The notes under the pieces: model-generated
Databases searched by the model: none
Told to the model about the DNA's origin: nothing
Seen by the model: the letters and a program-made list of their open reading frames with translations, nothing else
Assembly: GCA_910575105.1 (NCBI GenBank)
Contig: CAJTDK010000001.1
Span: forward strand, 248,001-312,000
From: Lachnospiraceae bacterium
GTDB taxonomy: Bacteria; Bacillota; Clostridia; Lachnospirales; Lachnospiraceae
Direction of reading: 5' to 3'
DNA length: 64,000 bases
Made by a program: the position numbers and the translations under genes
Shown: piece after piece, positions 45,523 to 55,028 of the stretch
Layout: every line of letters begins with the position of its first letter
Numbering within the stretch: position 1 is the first letter of the stretch

Positions 45523-45729
45523 ATCAAAAAAAGGCATTGCAGGGGAACCGGAGACACTAAGTCCGACGCCATTGCTCCATATCCCTGCGTCACCTTTAGA
45601 TTGTACATAAACATCGGATTTCGTAATGGTAATATTCTTTGCATACAGCGCTGGGAAGTTGCTTTCTGTGTATACGTTTGTCTCACAATCATCTAGCACA
45701 AATCTGTAACGCAGACTATACCCGGGCAT
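45523..45729 (-). pseudogene. Remnant of a surface-protein gene
   Basis: The minus strand reads NITITKSDVYVQSKGDAGIWSNG and GLSVSGS, like the beta-helix units of the neighbouring surface protein (NIEIKNSEYIKV). It has no start of its own and runs into element copy 1. It lies between the two element copies, suggesting a partial duplication followed by decay. Confidence 0.5.
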
Positions 45730-45743
45730 TTGACAGTCTCATT

Positions 45744-45781
45744 TGTCGCGAACGGCACTTTTTTGTCGTGAATAGATAAAA
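45744..45781. promoter_or_regulatory. Element copy 2: possible LytTR binding site
   Basis: Related to 45481-45518 and located 82 bp upstream of the LytTR response-regulator gene, where autoregulation sites are expected. Confidence 0.5.
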
Positions 45782-45862
45782 GAAAGGATGGATATTATCT
45801 CTCATTTACGATAAAATAAACTTATCATATGTTACTCAATCATTTACAGGATAGGAATAAGG

Positions 45863-46609
45863 ATGAATATAGCAATTGTAGAAGATAATCATTCGGATGC
45901 AGGATTGCTGGCCTCTTTTTTGGATAAGTACGGAGAACATCACCCGCCCGCTCTTTGCTTCACCCGGTATAGCTCCGGTGAGGCTTTTTTGGTGTCCTCC
46001 TGCGAGGAGTATCAGCTTATCTTTATGGACATTTATCTGGGAGAGACGGACGGCATCGAGACTGCCCGCCAGATACTTAAGCGCAATGCAGATTCCCTGA
46101 TTGTGTTCCTGACCACCAGCCGGGAAGACATCTGGCGTGCAGTCAGGTTACACGCCTGTTTTGATTATATCGAAAAACGTACATTTAACTATGCGAAGAT
46201 CGAAGAGATTCTTAACGCCGCGAAAAAGAAGCTCCGTTTTCAGACCAGAAGCCTGGATTTTTATAACGGGAAGCAGAAGGTAAGCCTTCCCATTTCCAAG
46301 ATCCGATATCTGATCTCCCACGATAAATACACTTATATCACGCTGGAAGGAAACCAGGAGCTGCGCTGCCGCACCACGTTTTCCTCCCTCTGTTCCATGC
46401 TTGAACATGAACCGCGGTTTTTACCCTGTAACAGGGGCGTCATGCTGAATATGGACTTTATCTCACAGGCCGGCCGGGATACCTTCGTGATGACCGACGG
46501 AAAATCCTTTCCCATCCGGAAACGCAGCCATGCGGACATTATGCGGAGATTCAATGAACATCAGTTTAAAAAGCTAAACGAACAGGAGGACAGCTTATGG
46601 ACAACTTAA
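45863..46609 (+). CDS. LytTR-family response regulator
   Basis: 248 residues. Receiver domain 1-120 with early acidic VEDN, phosphoacceptor D56 in IFMDIYLGE, then a LytTR DNA-binding domain (about 140-240) with YLISHDKYTYITLEG and FLPCNRGVMLNMDFI. This is the AgrA/VirR type. Its stop overlaps the kinase gene by 13 nt. Likely targets include the giant surface protein gene and itself. Confidence 0.93.
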   Translation: MNIAIVEDNHSDAGLLASFLDKYGEHHPPALCFTRYSSGEAFLVSSCEEYQLIFMDIYLGETDGIETARQILKRNADSLIVFLTTSREDIWRAVRLHACFDYIEKRTFNYAKIEEILNAAKKKLRFQTRSLDFYNGKQKVSLPISKIRYLISHDKYTYITLEGNQELRCRTTFSSLCSMLEHEPRFLPCNRGVMLNMDFISQAGRDTFVMTDGKSFPIRKRSHADIMRRFNEHQFKKLNEQEDSLWTT

Positions 46610-47922
46610 TCCAAACTGCCATGTATGCGCGTTCTACCTTGAGCATTGTTCCGCTCATCGTCTTTTGCTTTCTACCGGTCTGGCAGGATATAAAAGGCTC
46701 CCCGGCGCGCCTCCTGGTCAAAGCTTTTGCTGCCTTTGCGGCTATGGAGGCCGTTATGTTCCTCATCTACTTCCTGCTCTCCCCGACGACTGCGGATATG
46801 GTCAGTGAAGCGCTCTGCATCGTCGTATTTTTCTATCTGTACCAGCGGGAGATTGCGCTTGAGCGCTCTCACCTGTGGTTTATCTTTATGACTGCCTGCA
46901 TGATCGGAGGCTTTACTTATCTGTTCTACCACCTGGCCAATATTTTTCTCCATCCGACATCCGTTATCGATGATCCGGTATATACCGATACTTTTTGTCT
47001 CCAGCTTACTTTCGAGTCTTTACTGGTCCTTGGCCTTGCCCTGCCCGCCAAAAAATATCTGGGATGGCTTGTGCACCATTTCCTCGTGGAAAAGGTCTGG
47101 AGAGTCATCTGGCTTATCCCTGCGGGCTTTCTCATATTTTCCATGGTGTTTATCCCATACGATAACAGCGTTATGTTCGTCGGAAGGTTTTTGGAGATTT
47201 ACGTTATCACCATCCTTATTCTTTTTATTCTGATCCTTCTTATCTATGCCCTGTTTTACAAAATTGCTTACAGCATCACAGAAAACCAGAAAATGATCCA
47301 GAAAACCGCTAATCTGGAAATACAGGCGCAGCAGTACCACCGGCTCCAGACCTATGTGCAGGAGACGAGCCGTCTGCGCCATGATTTCCGCTACCAGCTC
47401 ACCGTCCTTGTCCAGATGCTCTCAGAACAGCGCTACGGGGAGCTTGCGAATTATCTGGAGCAATACCTCCGCAGCGTATCGGACATGCCTGTCCGCTACT
47501 GCTCCTCCTCGGCAGTCAATGCCATCCTTAACCATTACGTTTCCATCGGCCAGAAGTTTGGCGTGTCATTCCATCTGTCCATCCGCCTCGAGGAAAACTT
47601 TTCCGTGGAGGATATGGATTTCTGCGTACTGCTGGGTAATCTCCTGGAAAATGCCATAGATGCCTGCAAGTCCCTTCCTGAAGAGGAGCGTAAAGTTACC
47701 TTAAAGACCGCCCAGACCACCGGACACGTCATTGTCCTCACCATCTCGAATCCATATGAGGAGCCGCTCCTTATCAGATCCGGCAAGCTGTTCTCCTCCA
47801 AACACACCGGAGAAGGACAGGGACTTAAATCCGTGCGGCTGATCGTGGAGAAATATAGCGGATATCTTGAGATCAACGACAAAAACCAGGTATTTGAGGT
47901 GAAGATGCTGTTGAACATCTGA
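46597..47922 (+). CDS. Sensor histidine kinase, AgrC-like (GHKL)
   Basis: 441 residues. About six hydrophobic segments (1-230), a helical linker, the phosphoacceptor H262 in SRLRHDFRYQL, and a GHKL ATPase with NLLENAIDAC and GEGQGLKSVRLI. It phosphorylates the overlapping response regulator. The ligand is unknown; AgrC-like kinases often sense peptides, but no AgrB/AgrD gene is visible here. Confidence 0.92.
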   Translation: MDNLIQTAMYARSTLSIVPLIVFCFLPVWQDIKGSPARLLVKAFAAFAAMEAVMFLIYFLLSPTTADMVSEALCIVVFFYLYQREIALERSHLWFIFMTACMIGGFTYLFYHLANIFLHPTSVIDDPVYTDTFCLQLTFESLLVLGLALPAKKYLGWLVHHFLVEKVWRVIWLIPAGFLIFSMVFIPYDNSVMFVGRFLEIYVITILILFILILLIYALFYKIAYSITENQKMIQKTANLEIQAQQYHRLQTYVQETSRLRHDFRYQLTVLVQMLSEQRYGELANYLEQYLRSVSDMPVRYCSSSAVNAILNHYVSIGQKFGVSFHLSIRLEENFSVEDMDFCVLLGNLLENAIDACKSLPEEERKVTLKTAQTTGHVIVLTISNPYEEPLLIRSGKLFSSKHTGEGQGLKSVRLIVEKYSGYLEINDKNQVFEVKMLLNI

Positions 47923-47978
47923 CGCATTTTTGCTAAAATAAATGTATCAAATTTGTATGGATGACATGGGGAGGACAC

Positions 47979-48497
47979 ATGATTGTTAAAGATATTGTAA
48001 TTGAAAAGGCCAAACCCGAAGATGCCAAAGCTCTCCTTGGCTTCCTTTACATCATTGGAGGGGAGACGGATAACCTCACCTTCGGCGCAGAAGGACTTCC
48101 CATCTCTGTTGAAGAAGAGCAGGATTATCTGGCATCTCTGGAGGTTTCTGCATCGTCCGCCATGTTTATCGCAAGGGAAAATGGAAAGATTGTAGGAAAT
48201 GCCCATTTTACCGGGATGACCCAAGAACGTTTGAAACACAGAGGCACCGTCGGTATATCTGTATTAAAAGCAGAATGGGGAAAGGGCATTGGCAGCAGGC
48301 TTATGGAAGCCGTCATGGATTTTGCCAGAAATACTGCCCATATAGAAATTATCACTCTAGAAGTTAGAAGCGATAATCTCCGGGCAATTGATTTGTATAA
48401 AAAATTCGGTTTTGAGAAAATCGGACACTTTAAGGGATTTCTTAAGATTGACGGGGAATATGCGGACTTTGATCTGATGAATCTGTATCTCAATTAA
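47979..48497 (+). CDS. GNAT-family N-acetyltransferase
   Basis: 172 residues from the ATG at 47979 (GGGGAGG four bases upstream). It has VGISVLKAEWGKGIGSRLM, the acetyl-CoA loop, and LEVRSDNLRAIDLYKKFGFEKIG, as in ribosomal-protein and amino acid acetyltransferases. Ends tail to tail with the MATE gene, overlapping 8 nt. Confidence 0.88.
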   Translation: MIVKDIVIEKAKPEDAKALLGFLYIIGGETDNLTFGAEGLPISVEEEQDYLASLEVSASSAMFIARENGKIVGNAHFTGMTQERLKHRGTVGISVLKAEWGKGIGSRLMEAVMDFARNTAHIEIITLEVRSDNLRAIDLYKKFGFEKIGHFKGFLKIDGEYADFDLMNLYLN

Positions 48498-49809
48498 TGA
48501 AAATCCTCTTTTTGATCCGCTGATTCCATCGACGCCACAGTAAAAATGAACGCAGAGTTTCATCCAGCAGAAACGCCGCAAAAATTCCGGCCAGGCCAAA
48601 TTCCAGCGCATACCCCAGCACCCATGCCAGACCAGTTCCAATCCCCCACATAGATATCACAGAGATGATTACCGGATAATTTACATCCCCTTCCGCCCGC
48701 AAGGAATTTCCAAATGTCAGATTAGCATTTTTTGCAAACATAGTCACCATATCTATCATTAATATCATATATGCCATTCGCAAAATGCCCTCATGGTCTG
48801 TAAATATACCCAGAAATTTTCTGCCGCACAAAAAAAATACCAATCCCAGAACCACCACTGCAGCCATTCCTTTACGGATGCAGGAAAAGGAAACCTGCTT
48901 CGCTTTTTCCGGTTCGCCCGCTCCGATATACACACCAACAATAATCCCCGCCGCCTCGGCTACCGCACTTGGCAGCAGTACCAGCATAAACGAGAAATTC
49001 ATCGCATATATCTTAGCAGCCAGCGCCTCAGTTCCTAAAAATCCGATAATCATCGTCACTGCCATCTGGGAGCATTTATAAGAGCATGACTCTCCTGCCG
49101 CCGGGATCCCTAATCTCAAAACATCTTTTAAATCTGACGGCTTCGGTTTTTGCATAATCTTATCTTTATCTGTTTTCAAAAACACAGCAAGGACTGCTGC
49201 AACACCTATCACATTTGCGCTCACCGTCACTAGGGCTACGTCTTTCACTGTTCCCCACACATGCAGATACCCATTGACCACCAGGATATCTCCGATGATA
49301 TTCCATATATTTGCGCCAATGGAAATTGCGGACGTAAAGGCGGCCTTTCCATAACTTCTGAATATAGAAGTGAATATTGTAAACAGCGCCTGAAAAAACA
49401 GCCCGAAGCTCATAACTCCCAGATATTCTGCCGCGGGTTTCCAAAGACCGCGATCCATCCGCAAAAAATATATCAAGTCTGCTTTCAGCAAAAATATCAC
49501 AAAAAAAGAAGCCAGTCCAAATACCGCCGCCAGCCAGAATGCCGCGCCACAAATGGACTTTTGCTTTTCGTCATCGCCCGCTCCGATTGCCTGCGCCAGC
49601 AAGATCGATGTTCCCGCCGACACCACCCGAAATATGAGCAGCACAATACTAAGAAACTGGTTTACATAACCTGCCGCCGCCACAGCCTGGTCAGCATACT
49701 GACCGAGTACATAAGTGTCTGCAAAACCAAACAGCATCTGAAAAAAGGACTCAAATGCGATCGGGACAGCAAGCGCCCACACATGATATGTATTCTCCCG
49801 CTTTTTCAC
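48490..49809 (-). CDS. MATE-family multidrug/cation antiporter
   Basis: 439 residues, about 12 membrane helices. The start codon is GTG at 49809 with GGGAGGG upstream. It has the N-terminal MATE pattern (IAFESFFQMLFGFADTYVLG) and a second half repeat (RLGIPAAGESCSYKCSQM). MATE pumps export drugs or metabolites using sodium or proton gradients. The AraC fragment next door might once have regulated it. Confidence 0.9.
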   Translation of the reverse strand: MKKRENTYHVWALAVPIAFESFFQMLFGFADTYVLGQYADQAVAAAGYVNQFLSIVLLIFRVVSAGTSILLAQAIGAGDDEKQKSICGAAFWLAAVFGLASFFVIFLLKADLIYFLRMDRGLWKPAAEYLGVMSFGLFFQALFTIFTSIFRSYGKAAFTSAISIGANIWNIIGDILVVNGYLHVWGTVKDVALVTVSANVIGVAAVLAVFLKTDKDKIMQKPKPSDLKDVLRLGIPAAGESCSYKCSQMAVTMIIGFLGTEALAAKIYAMNFSFMLVLLPSAVAEAAGIIVGVYIGAGEPEKAKQVSFSCIRKGMAAVVVLGLVFFLCGRKFLGIFTDHEGILRMAYMILMIDMVTMFAKNANLTFGNSLRAEGDVNYPVIISVISMWGIGTGLAWVLGYALEFGLAGIFAAFLLDETLRSFLLWRRWNQRIKKRIFIN

Positions 49810-50101
49810 TGCTATTCCCTCCCTGCTTTTTTCATACAGTTTCTGTATTTTCAGTATACGCCCTGCCCCTTTCGTTTCCTATATAATTTTGCAATGCCTT
49901 TATATGAAACCGGATCCAAATATTCCTGTATACGCTTGATATTTGCGGAGACGGTTGTCTCATTTTGCTTTGGAAACGGTAAGCGGGAAAGAATCTGGTA
50001 TAAGACAGAGGACATAGAAAAGGCAGTATGGTTATCAGAGAGCGAGGCATAAACGCAGAATGTTGATTGTGTTTTGCTTGGAAAAGTCTGTGAACTGAAA
50101 C

Positions 50102-50461
50102 ATGATAATTCCCTCCTGTGACAACTGCCCTTTTGAAAATAGTATAATACAGGCATCTAATATCTGCAATAAGATCATAGAAAATCACAAACCTGTGCAA
50201 ATTACTGAAATCCCACGGCTATGCTCTATGCACCCTACCTATCTATCTGCCATGTTCCGCAAAGAATACCAGATTTCTCCCAAAAGATATATCATCCAGA
50301 AGCGGATAGAAACTGCCGTTCAGCTGCTGCATACGACAGATTTAACAATCAAACAGATCTCATCCTTCGTTGGGTACGCGAATCAAATGGAGTTTGCACA
50401 GCTATTCAAAAAGTATACTGGCAAATCACCTGCAGAATACCGGCAATCCAGCAACACATAA
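50102..50461 (+). pseudogene. AraC-family regulator, C-terminal DNA-binding part only
   Basis: 119 residues from an ATG at 50102 cover both AraC helix-turn-helices: HPTYLSAMFRKEYQISPKRY and LTIKQISSFVGYANQMEFAQ. In-frame sequence just upstream reads MLIVFCLEKSVN, then a stop. The region 49870-50100 gives only short frames, so the sensory domain looks decayed. It could be a short functional regulator, but truncation is more likely. Confidence 0.65.
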
Positions 50462-50505
50462 TTTTTCCTGCCTTTGACCGTGCCGCACCATGATCACTTT
50501 TGTCT

Positions 50506-51390
50506 TCATTCATCTGAATCTTTATCGTCTCCAGCTTCTTTATCCGCTTCCGTATCTTCGGCTTTGCCGACATCCCCTGCTTTGTCTCCGTCCTCAGCTT
50601 CCCCGCTGCCTTCCACATACTTGCACCTGTCTGTAAGCCATGATTTCACCTTGTCGCGGATCACCATCTGGCGCATCTCATCCTCAGAAACGGTCTTTAG
50701 CAGAAGCTCCACCGTGGAAAATTTATATTCCGCGGCATAATCTTCAAGCGCCTGCCGGAAATCCTGCTCAGACGGCTTAAGCCCGTATTTATCCGCGATG
50801 ATATTCGCCACCAGCTCCTGTTTAAGAGAAGCTTCTGCCGCCTCGTCGAGGTCACTGTCCTCCATCTTGATGGCTTTCATATACTCTTCGTACTCCATCC
50901 CTTCCTGCTGCGCATACGTCGTATACAGATCCACCAGATTCCCTTTGATCTCCTTTAATCGGTCCTTGGGATACTCCTTCACCTCGCTGTTGTCCATGAC
51001 CTTCTCCCACACGCGGGTCTCTTCCTCCGTGCGCACAGCCTTTTTCTTCGTCTCCTCAATCTGCTTTCTTAATTCCTGCCTGTATTCTTCCACCGTCTGC
51101 GCCTTGTCAGACATGGTTTCTTTCACAATCTCATCCGTGATCTGGGTATCCTCCGGCAGATCGTGCTGTGCAGTGTATCCCTGCATCATGTGATCCACCA
51201 CGAGATCGATATCCTCTTCTGTTACTTCTCCTGCATCTGCTTTCTCTATCTCAACGCCCTGATAATTTTCGACTGTTACATATTCGTCGGACAATGTCTT
51301 CGGACCTGCGCCCGCACATGCGGTCAGCAGAAATACTGCCGCTGCCAAAGCTGCCGCCATTATTTTGTTCAAAACTTTTCTTTTCATCAT
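50506..51390 (-). CDS. Lipoprotein with trigger-factor C-terminal-like chaperone domain
   Basis: 294 residues. Signal peptide with lipobox LLTAC (Cys25). Residues 95-265 resemble the helical C-domain of trigger factor (KAQTVEEYRQELRKQIEETK, DRLKEIKGNLVDLY), which is SurA-like. The tail is a Glu/Asp/Lys/Gly repeat (DGDKAGDVGKAEDTEADK). It may be an outside-facing chaperone anchored to the membrane. There is no PPIase domain. It stands alone. Confidence 0.75.
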   Translation of the reverse strand: MMKRKVLNKIMAAALAAAVFLLTACAGAGPKTLSDEYVTVENYQGVEIEKADAGEVTEEDIDLVVDHMMQGYTAQHDLPEDTQITDEIVKETMSDKAQTVEEYRQELRKQIEETKKKAVRTEEETRVWEKVMDNSEVKEYPKDRLKEIKGNLVDLYTTYAQQEGMEYEEYMKAIKMEDSDLDEAAEASLKQELVANIIADKYGLKPSEQDFRQALEDYAAEYKFSTVELLLKTVSEDEMRQMVIRDKVKSWLTDRCKYVEGSGEAEDGDKAGDVGKAEDTEADKEAGDDKDSDE

Positions 51391-51545
51391 ATGATATTAT
51401 GCCTCCCGATCCTCCCGGATTCTCCCTGTTCCCGGCATGCTTACAGATACGCCCGCACAAGCACGCATACAGAACAAAAGCTTTGGGGCAGCCTCCCGCC
51501 AAGACAAGAGACTGCCCCTGTATAAAGTAAGAGCGAATTCCCTCT

Positions 51546-52592
51546 TTATACCATCTTAATCACGCCTTTGATTACTTCATCCTTGTGATTCAGGCTGTAA
51601 TCGATCGCTTCTATACACTCTTCAAACGGGAACTCATGGGATACCGCTTTTTTAACCGGAATCAGCCCGGATGCCACTGCTGCGATCGCCTTCGGCCACA
51701 GGTTCCTGTAGCGGTATACGGAATAGATCGTTCCTTCCATTGCATTCAGTGTCGCGATATCAAGCTCAAGAACCGGCTCCGGCGATACGCCTGTCAGCGT
51801 AACCTTTCCGCCGCGCTTGATCAGCCGGCAGGTCTGCAGTGTGGTGATGCGGTTTCCTGCGCACTCGTATACTTGATCCGCTCCGCCGCCCGGCAGCGTC
51901 TTTGCGAACTCCTCGATGCTCTCTCTCGTGCTGTTAAATACTCGCGTTGCGCCGACCTCCAAAGCACGGCTAAGCCGCTTATCCATGACATCCGCCACGT
52001 AGATCTCACTGACTCCGCGCGCCTTGAGCGACATGATCGTGCACAGCCCGATACATCCGCTTCCGAGGACGATCGCTGTCTCTCCTACTCTTGCGTCGGA
52101 AAGCTCTGTTCCATGCATACCTACAGCCAGAGGCTCGATCATCGCGCCTTCCAGCGTACTTACATTTTCGGGAAGTTTGTAGCACATAGATGCATCGTGT
52201 ACGCAGTATTCTGCATTCACTCCGTCCCTCTCGTGAGGAATCGCGAGCATCTTAATATTTGAACACAGATTGTAAAGTCCTTTCCGGCACTCCTCGCATT
52301 CTCCGCAGGGAACCGCCGGCTCGATGGACACTTTGTCTCCGATCTCGAACCCGGTCACGCCCTCGCCGATCGCCGTAACTACGCCGCCCGGCTCATGCCC
52401 CAGTGCAAGAGGCCCGTCAAGAGTCCAGTTCGCAAGCTGCCCTTCCTGATAAAAATGAAGGTCGGAACCGCAGATTCCTACATATTCCAGCTTGATCTGA
52501 AGCTCTCCTTTAGCGGGCTGCGGGATATCACGCTCTACCCACTCAAGTTTCTGTTTTCCAGTTAATACGCAGACTTTCATCTTTCCTTCCAT
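51546..52592 (-). CDS. Zinc-dependent polyol (sorbitol/xylitol-type) dehydrogenase
   Basis: 348 residues, medium-chain dehydrogenase. Catalytic zinc ligands appear in CGICGSDLHFY and GHEPGG, structural zinc Cys in CGECEECRKGLYNLC, and the NAD fold in VLGSGCIGLCTI. Members oxidise sugar alcohols to ketoses. It lies 24 bp after the FGGY kinase gene at the end of a transport/transketolase operon, fitting polyol catabolism. Confidence 0.9.
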   Translation of the reverse strand: MEGKMKVCVLTGKQKLEWVERDIPQPAKGELQIKLEYVGICGSDLHFYQEGQLANWTLDGPLALGHEPGGVVTAIGEGVTGFEIGDKVSIEPAVPCGECEECRKGLYNLCSNIKMLAIPHERDGVNAEYCVHDASMCYKLPENVSTLEGAMIEPLAVGMHGTELSDARVGETAIVLGSGCIGLCTIMSLKARGVSEIYVADVMDKRLSRALEVGATRVFNSTRESIEEFAKTLPGGGADQVYECAGNRITTLQTCRLIKRGGKVTLTGVSPEPVLELDIATLNAMEGTIYSVYRYRNLWPKAIAAVASGLIPVKKAVSHEFPFEECIEAIDYSLNHKDEVIKGVIKMV

Positions 52593-52616
52593 TGGTCATT
52601 ACCTCTTTTCTTTAAT

Positions 52617-54098
52617 TTATTTGGTCAATATCCTCTGAACCGCAGACAGCCACCCCTGATACTTCCTGTCTCTGAGCTGTTCATCCATCTTGGGTTCATA
52701 TTTTATCCGTTTCAGTTTTTCAAATATCTTCTCATCCCAGACACCGAGCGCAAGTCCTGCCGCATATGCCGGCCCGATGCCGGACAGCTCCTCCGAATCC
52801 GGAACCTGCACGCATGCCCGGGCAATGTCGCTCTGGAACTGCATCAGATAGGCGTTCTTAGTGGGACCGCCGTCCACCCGGAGCTCGCTGACCGTCACGC
52901 CTGCATCCTCGCTCATAGCCTTGACGATATCGGTGATCTGGTAAGCGATGCACTCAACACCTGCACGCACCACCTCTGCCTTTCCGGTAGTTCTTGTCAT
53001 CCCTACGATAGCGGCGGCAGCGCGGCTGTCCCAGTACGGAGCCCCAAGCCCCGAGAATGCAGGGATAAGATAGAGCGAATCATCGGAAACCGCCTCTCTT
53101 GCAAGCTTTTCTGTCTCTGCCGGAGAAGCGATAAGCTTAAGATCATCCTTAAGCCAGGTGATGGTCGCCCCGGTATAATTAAGATTGCCCTCCAGCACGT
53201 AATTCACCTTTCCGCTCATGCTCCACGCCAGAGAGGTCACTACGCCGTGGGTACTTAGCACCGGCTTTTCCCCGATATTCATCATTATCGAAGATCCCGT
53301 GCCGTAGGTGGACTTGATCATGCCGCTCTTTAAGCATCCCTGTCCGAACAGGGAGCCGTGGGAATCTCCCAGCACCCCGTGAATAGGAATGGGCTTTGGG
53401 AACAAGCCTTCAACATCCGTCTCTCCGAAGTTGGAATCCGAATCCACTACCTCCGCCAGATTCGCCGGGTCTATGCCGAACAATCCGCAGATCTCCTCGT
53501 CCCATTTAAGGTCAAAGATATTAAAAAGCTGTGTCCTTGACGCATTGGAGTAATCCGTCTTGTAGGACTTCCCGCCGGTAAGCCTGTAGACAAGCCAGCT
53601 ATCCACTGTACCGTGGCAGATCTCACCCTTGTCCGCCTTAGCTTTAGCGCCCTCTACATTTTCCAGAATCCACGCAAGCTTTGACGCCGGGAAATAAGGC
53701 GACAGATTGATGCCTGTCTTCCTGCGGATATTTTCCGCCTCGCCTTTATGCTCTACCCTCTCGCAGATCTCCGTCGCCCTCGCGCACTGCCATACGATGG
53801 CGTGTCCGATCGGCTCTCCGGTAAGCTTATCCCAGGCAAGGGTCGTCTCCCTCTGGTTGCTGATCCCGAGTCCGACCACCTTTTCCTTCTGGATGCCGGA
53901 TTCCTCTACCAGCCGCTTTATCACCTCGACGGTATTCTGGTATATCTCGGCCGGGTCATGGGAGACCCAGCCTTTTTCGTTGATGATCTGTTCGTGCGAC
54001 TTATCTGTACGCTTCAGGAGACTGCCGCTCTCGTCAAAGAGCAATGCCTTCGTCCCCTGGGTACTCTGGTCGATACTGATTATATATTTTTCTGCCAT
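52617..54098 (-). CDS. FGGY carbohydrate kinase, glycerol-kinase-like with altered substrate residues
   Basis: 493 residues closely following glycerol kinase numbering: R83-E84 in NQRETT, D245 in LGDSHGS, TYGTG and SGLGAPYWD. But Q246 of E. coli GlpK is Ser, Q247 His and F270 Ser (TYGTGSSIMMN), so the substrate pocket differs. The start codon abuts the transketolase stop. With a polyol dehydrogenase, Rbs-type transporter and transketolase, it probably phosphorylates a ketose or polyol, not glycerol. Confidence 0.85.
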   Translation of the reverse strand: MAEKYIISIDQSTQGTKALLFDESGSLLKRTDKSHEQIINEKGWVSHDPAEIYQNTVEVIKRLVEESGIQKEKVVGLGISNQRETTLAWDKLTGEPIGHAIVWQCARATEICERVEHKGEAENIRRKTGINLSPYFPASKLAWILENVEGAKAKADKGEICHGTVDSWLVYRLTGGKSYKTDYSNASRTQLFNIFDLKWDEEICGLFGIDPANLAEVVDSDSNFGETDVEGLFPKPIPIHGVLGDSHGSLFGQGCLKSGMIKSTYGTGSSIMMNIGEKPVLSTHGVVTSLAWSMSGKVNYVLEGNLNYTGATITWLKDDLKLIASPAETEKLAREAVSDDSLYLIPAFSGLGAPYWDSRAAAAIVGMTRTTGKAEVVRAGVECIAYQITDIVKAMSEDAGVTVSELRVDGGPTKNAYLMQFQSDIARACVQVPDSEELSGIGPAYAAGLALGVWDEKIFEKLKRIKYEPKMDEQLRDRKYQGWLSAVQRILTK

Positions 54099-55028
54099 CT
54101 ATACCAACTCCAGTGCTTTCTTCGCGATGCCTTCTGCATTCATGCCGTAATGGTCGAAGACTTCCTTGGATGTCCCGGTGATCACCGGAGCGTCCGGCAA
54201 AGCGATATTAACCACCTTCTTCGGACATTCGCTTCCCACTATCTGGCTAACCATAGAGCCAAGGCCGCCGAACGGCGCGTGCTCTTCTACCGTGATCACT
54301 GCTTTTGCATTGGATGCCGCCTTAACGACCGCCTCCGTATCTAACGGCTTCAAGCAGTACATGTCAACTACCGTCACGCTAATACCCTTCTCCTCCAAGA
54401 TCGCAGCCGCGTCCACAGACGGCTTTACCATCTCGCCGCAGGCGATGATTGCAACGTCTGTCCCTTCCGTGACAAATGTTGCTTTGTCCATCTTAAAGGG
54501 TACATCGCCCTCCTCGTACACATCGTCAACCGCATTTCTTCCCACGCGGACATATGCCGGCTTCTCATCCTTTAACAGTTCTCTTGTCAAAAGCTCTGTC
54601 TGAAGCCTGTCGCTTGGGAGGTACACTCTCATGTTCGGAACTGCGCACATCGCTGCGATATCCTGCGCAGAGTGGTGGCTCATGCCAAGGGCCCCGTAGC
54701 TTACTCCGCCGCTGATGCCGATCAGTTTTACATTTGTATTCGAATATGCCACGTCCACCTTGCACTGCTCGTAGCTTCTCGTGGAGAGGAAACACGCCGG
54801 GGACGCCGCATAAGGCTTCTTCCCGCACTTTGCAAGCCCCGCGGAGATGCTGACCAGATTCTGCTCCGCAATACCCGTCTCTACGAACTGCTCCGGCAGC
54901 TCATTGGCAAAGGGGGTAAATGATGCGCTTCCTCTGGAATCGCTGCACAACGCTACGACATCCTTATCCTTTTTTCCTGCCTCTATCAGCACGTCACAAA
55001 TCACCTGTTTATTCGCAATCTTAGCCAT
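54099..55028 (-). CDS. Transketolase, C-terminal subunit
   Basis: 309 residues from the ATG at 55028 (AAAGGAGGCGG upstream). It holds the pyrimidine-binding domain (GIAEQNLVSISAGLA, GVSYGALGMSHHSAQD) and the C-terminal domain (EEHAPFGGLGS). It pairs with the preceding N-terminal subunit, whose stop overlaps its start by 8 nt. Transfers two-carbon units between sugar phosphates. Confidence 0.92.
   Translation of the reverse strand: MAKIANKQVICDVLIEAGKKDKDVVALCSDSRGSASFTPFANELPEQFVETGIAEQNLVSISAGLAKCGKKPYAASPACFLSTRSYEQCKVDVAYSNTNVKLIGISGGVSYGALGMSHHSAQDIAAMCAVPNMRVYLPSDRLQTELLTRELLKDEKPAYVRVGRNAVDDVYEEGDVPFKMDKATFVTEGTDVAIIACGEMVKPSVDAAAILEEKGISVTVVDMYCLKPLDTEAVVKAASNAKAVITVEEHAPFGGLGSMVSQIVGSECPKKVVNIALPDAPVITGTSKEVFDHYGMNAEGIAKKALELV

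Noticed and set aside
49261-50052. Plus-strand 263-codon frame antisense to the MATE gene
   Set aside because: Mostly the shadow of the MATE gene; its last part overlaps the decayed AraC region and shows no domain.
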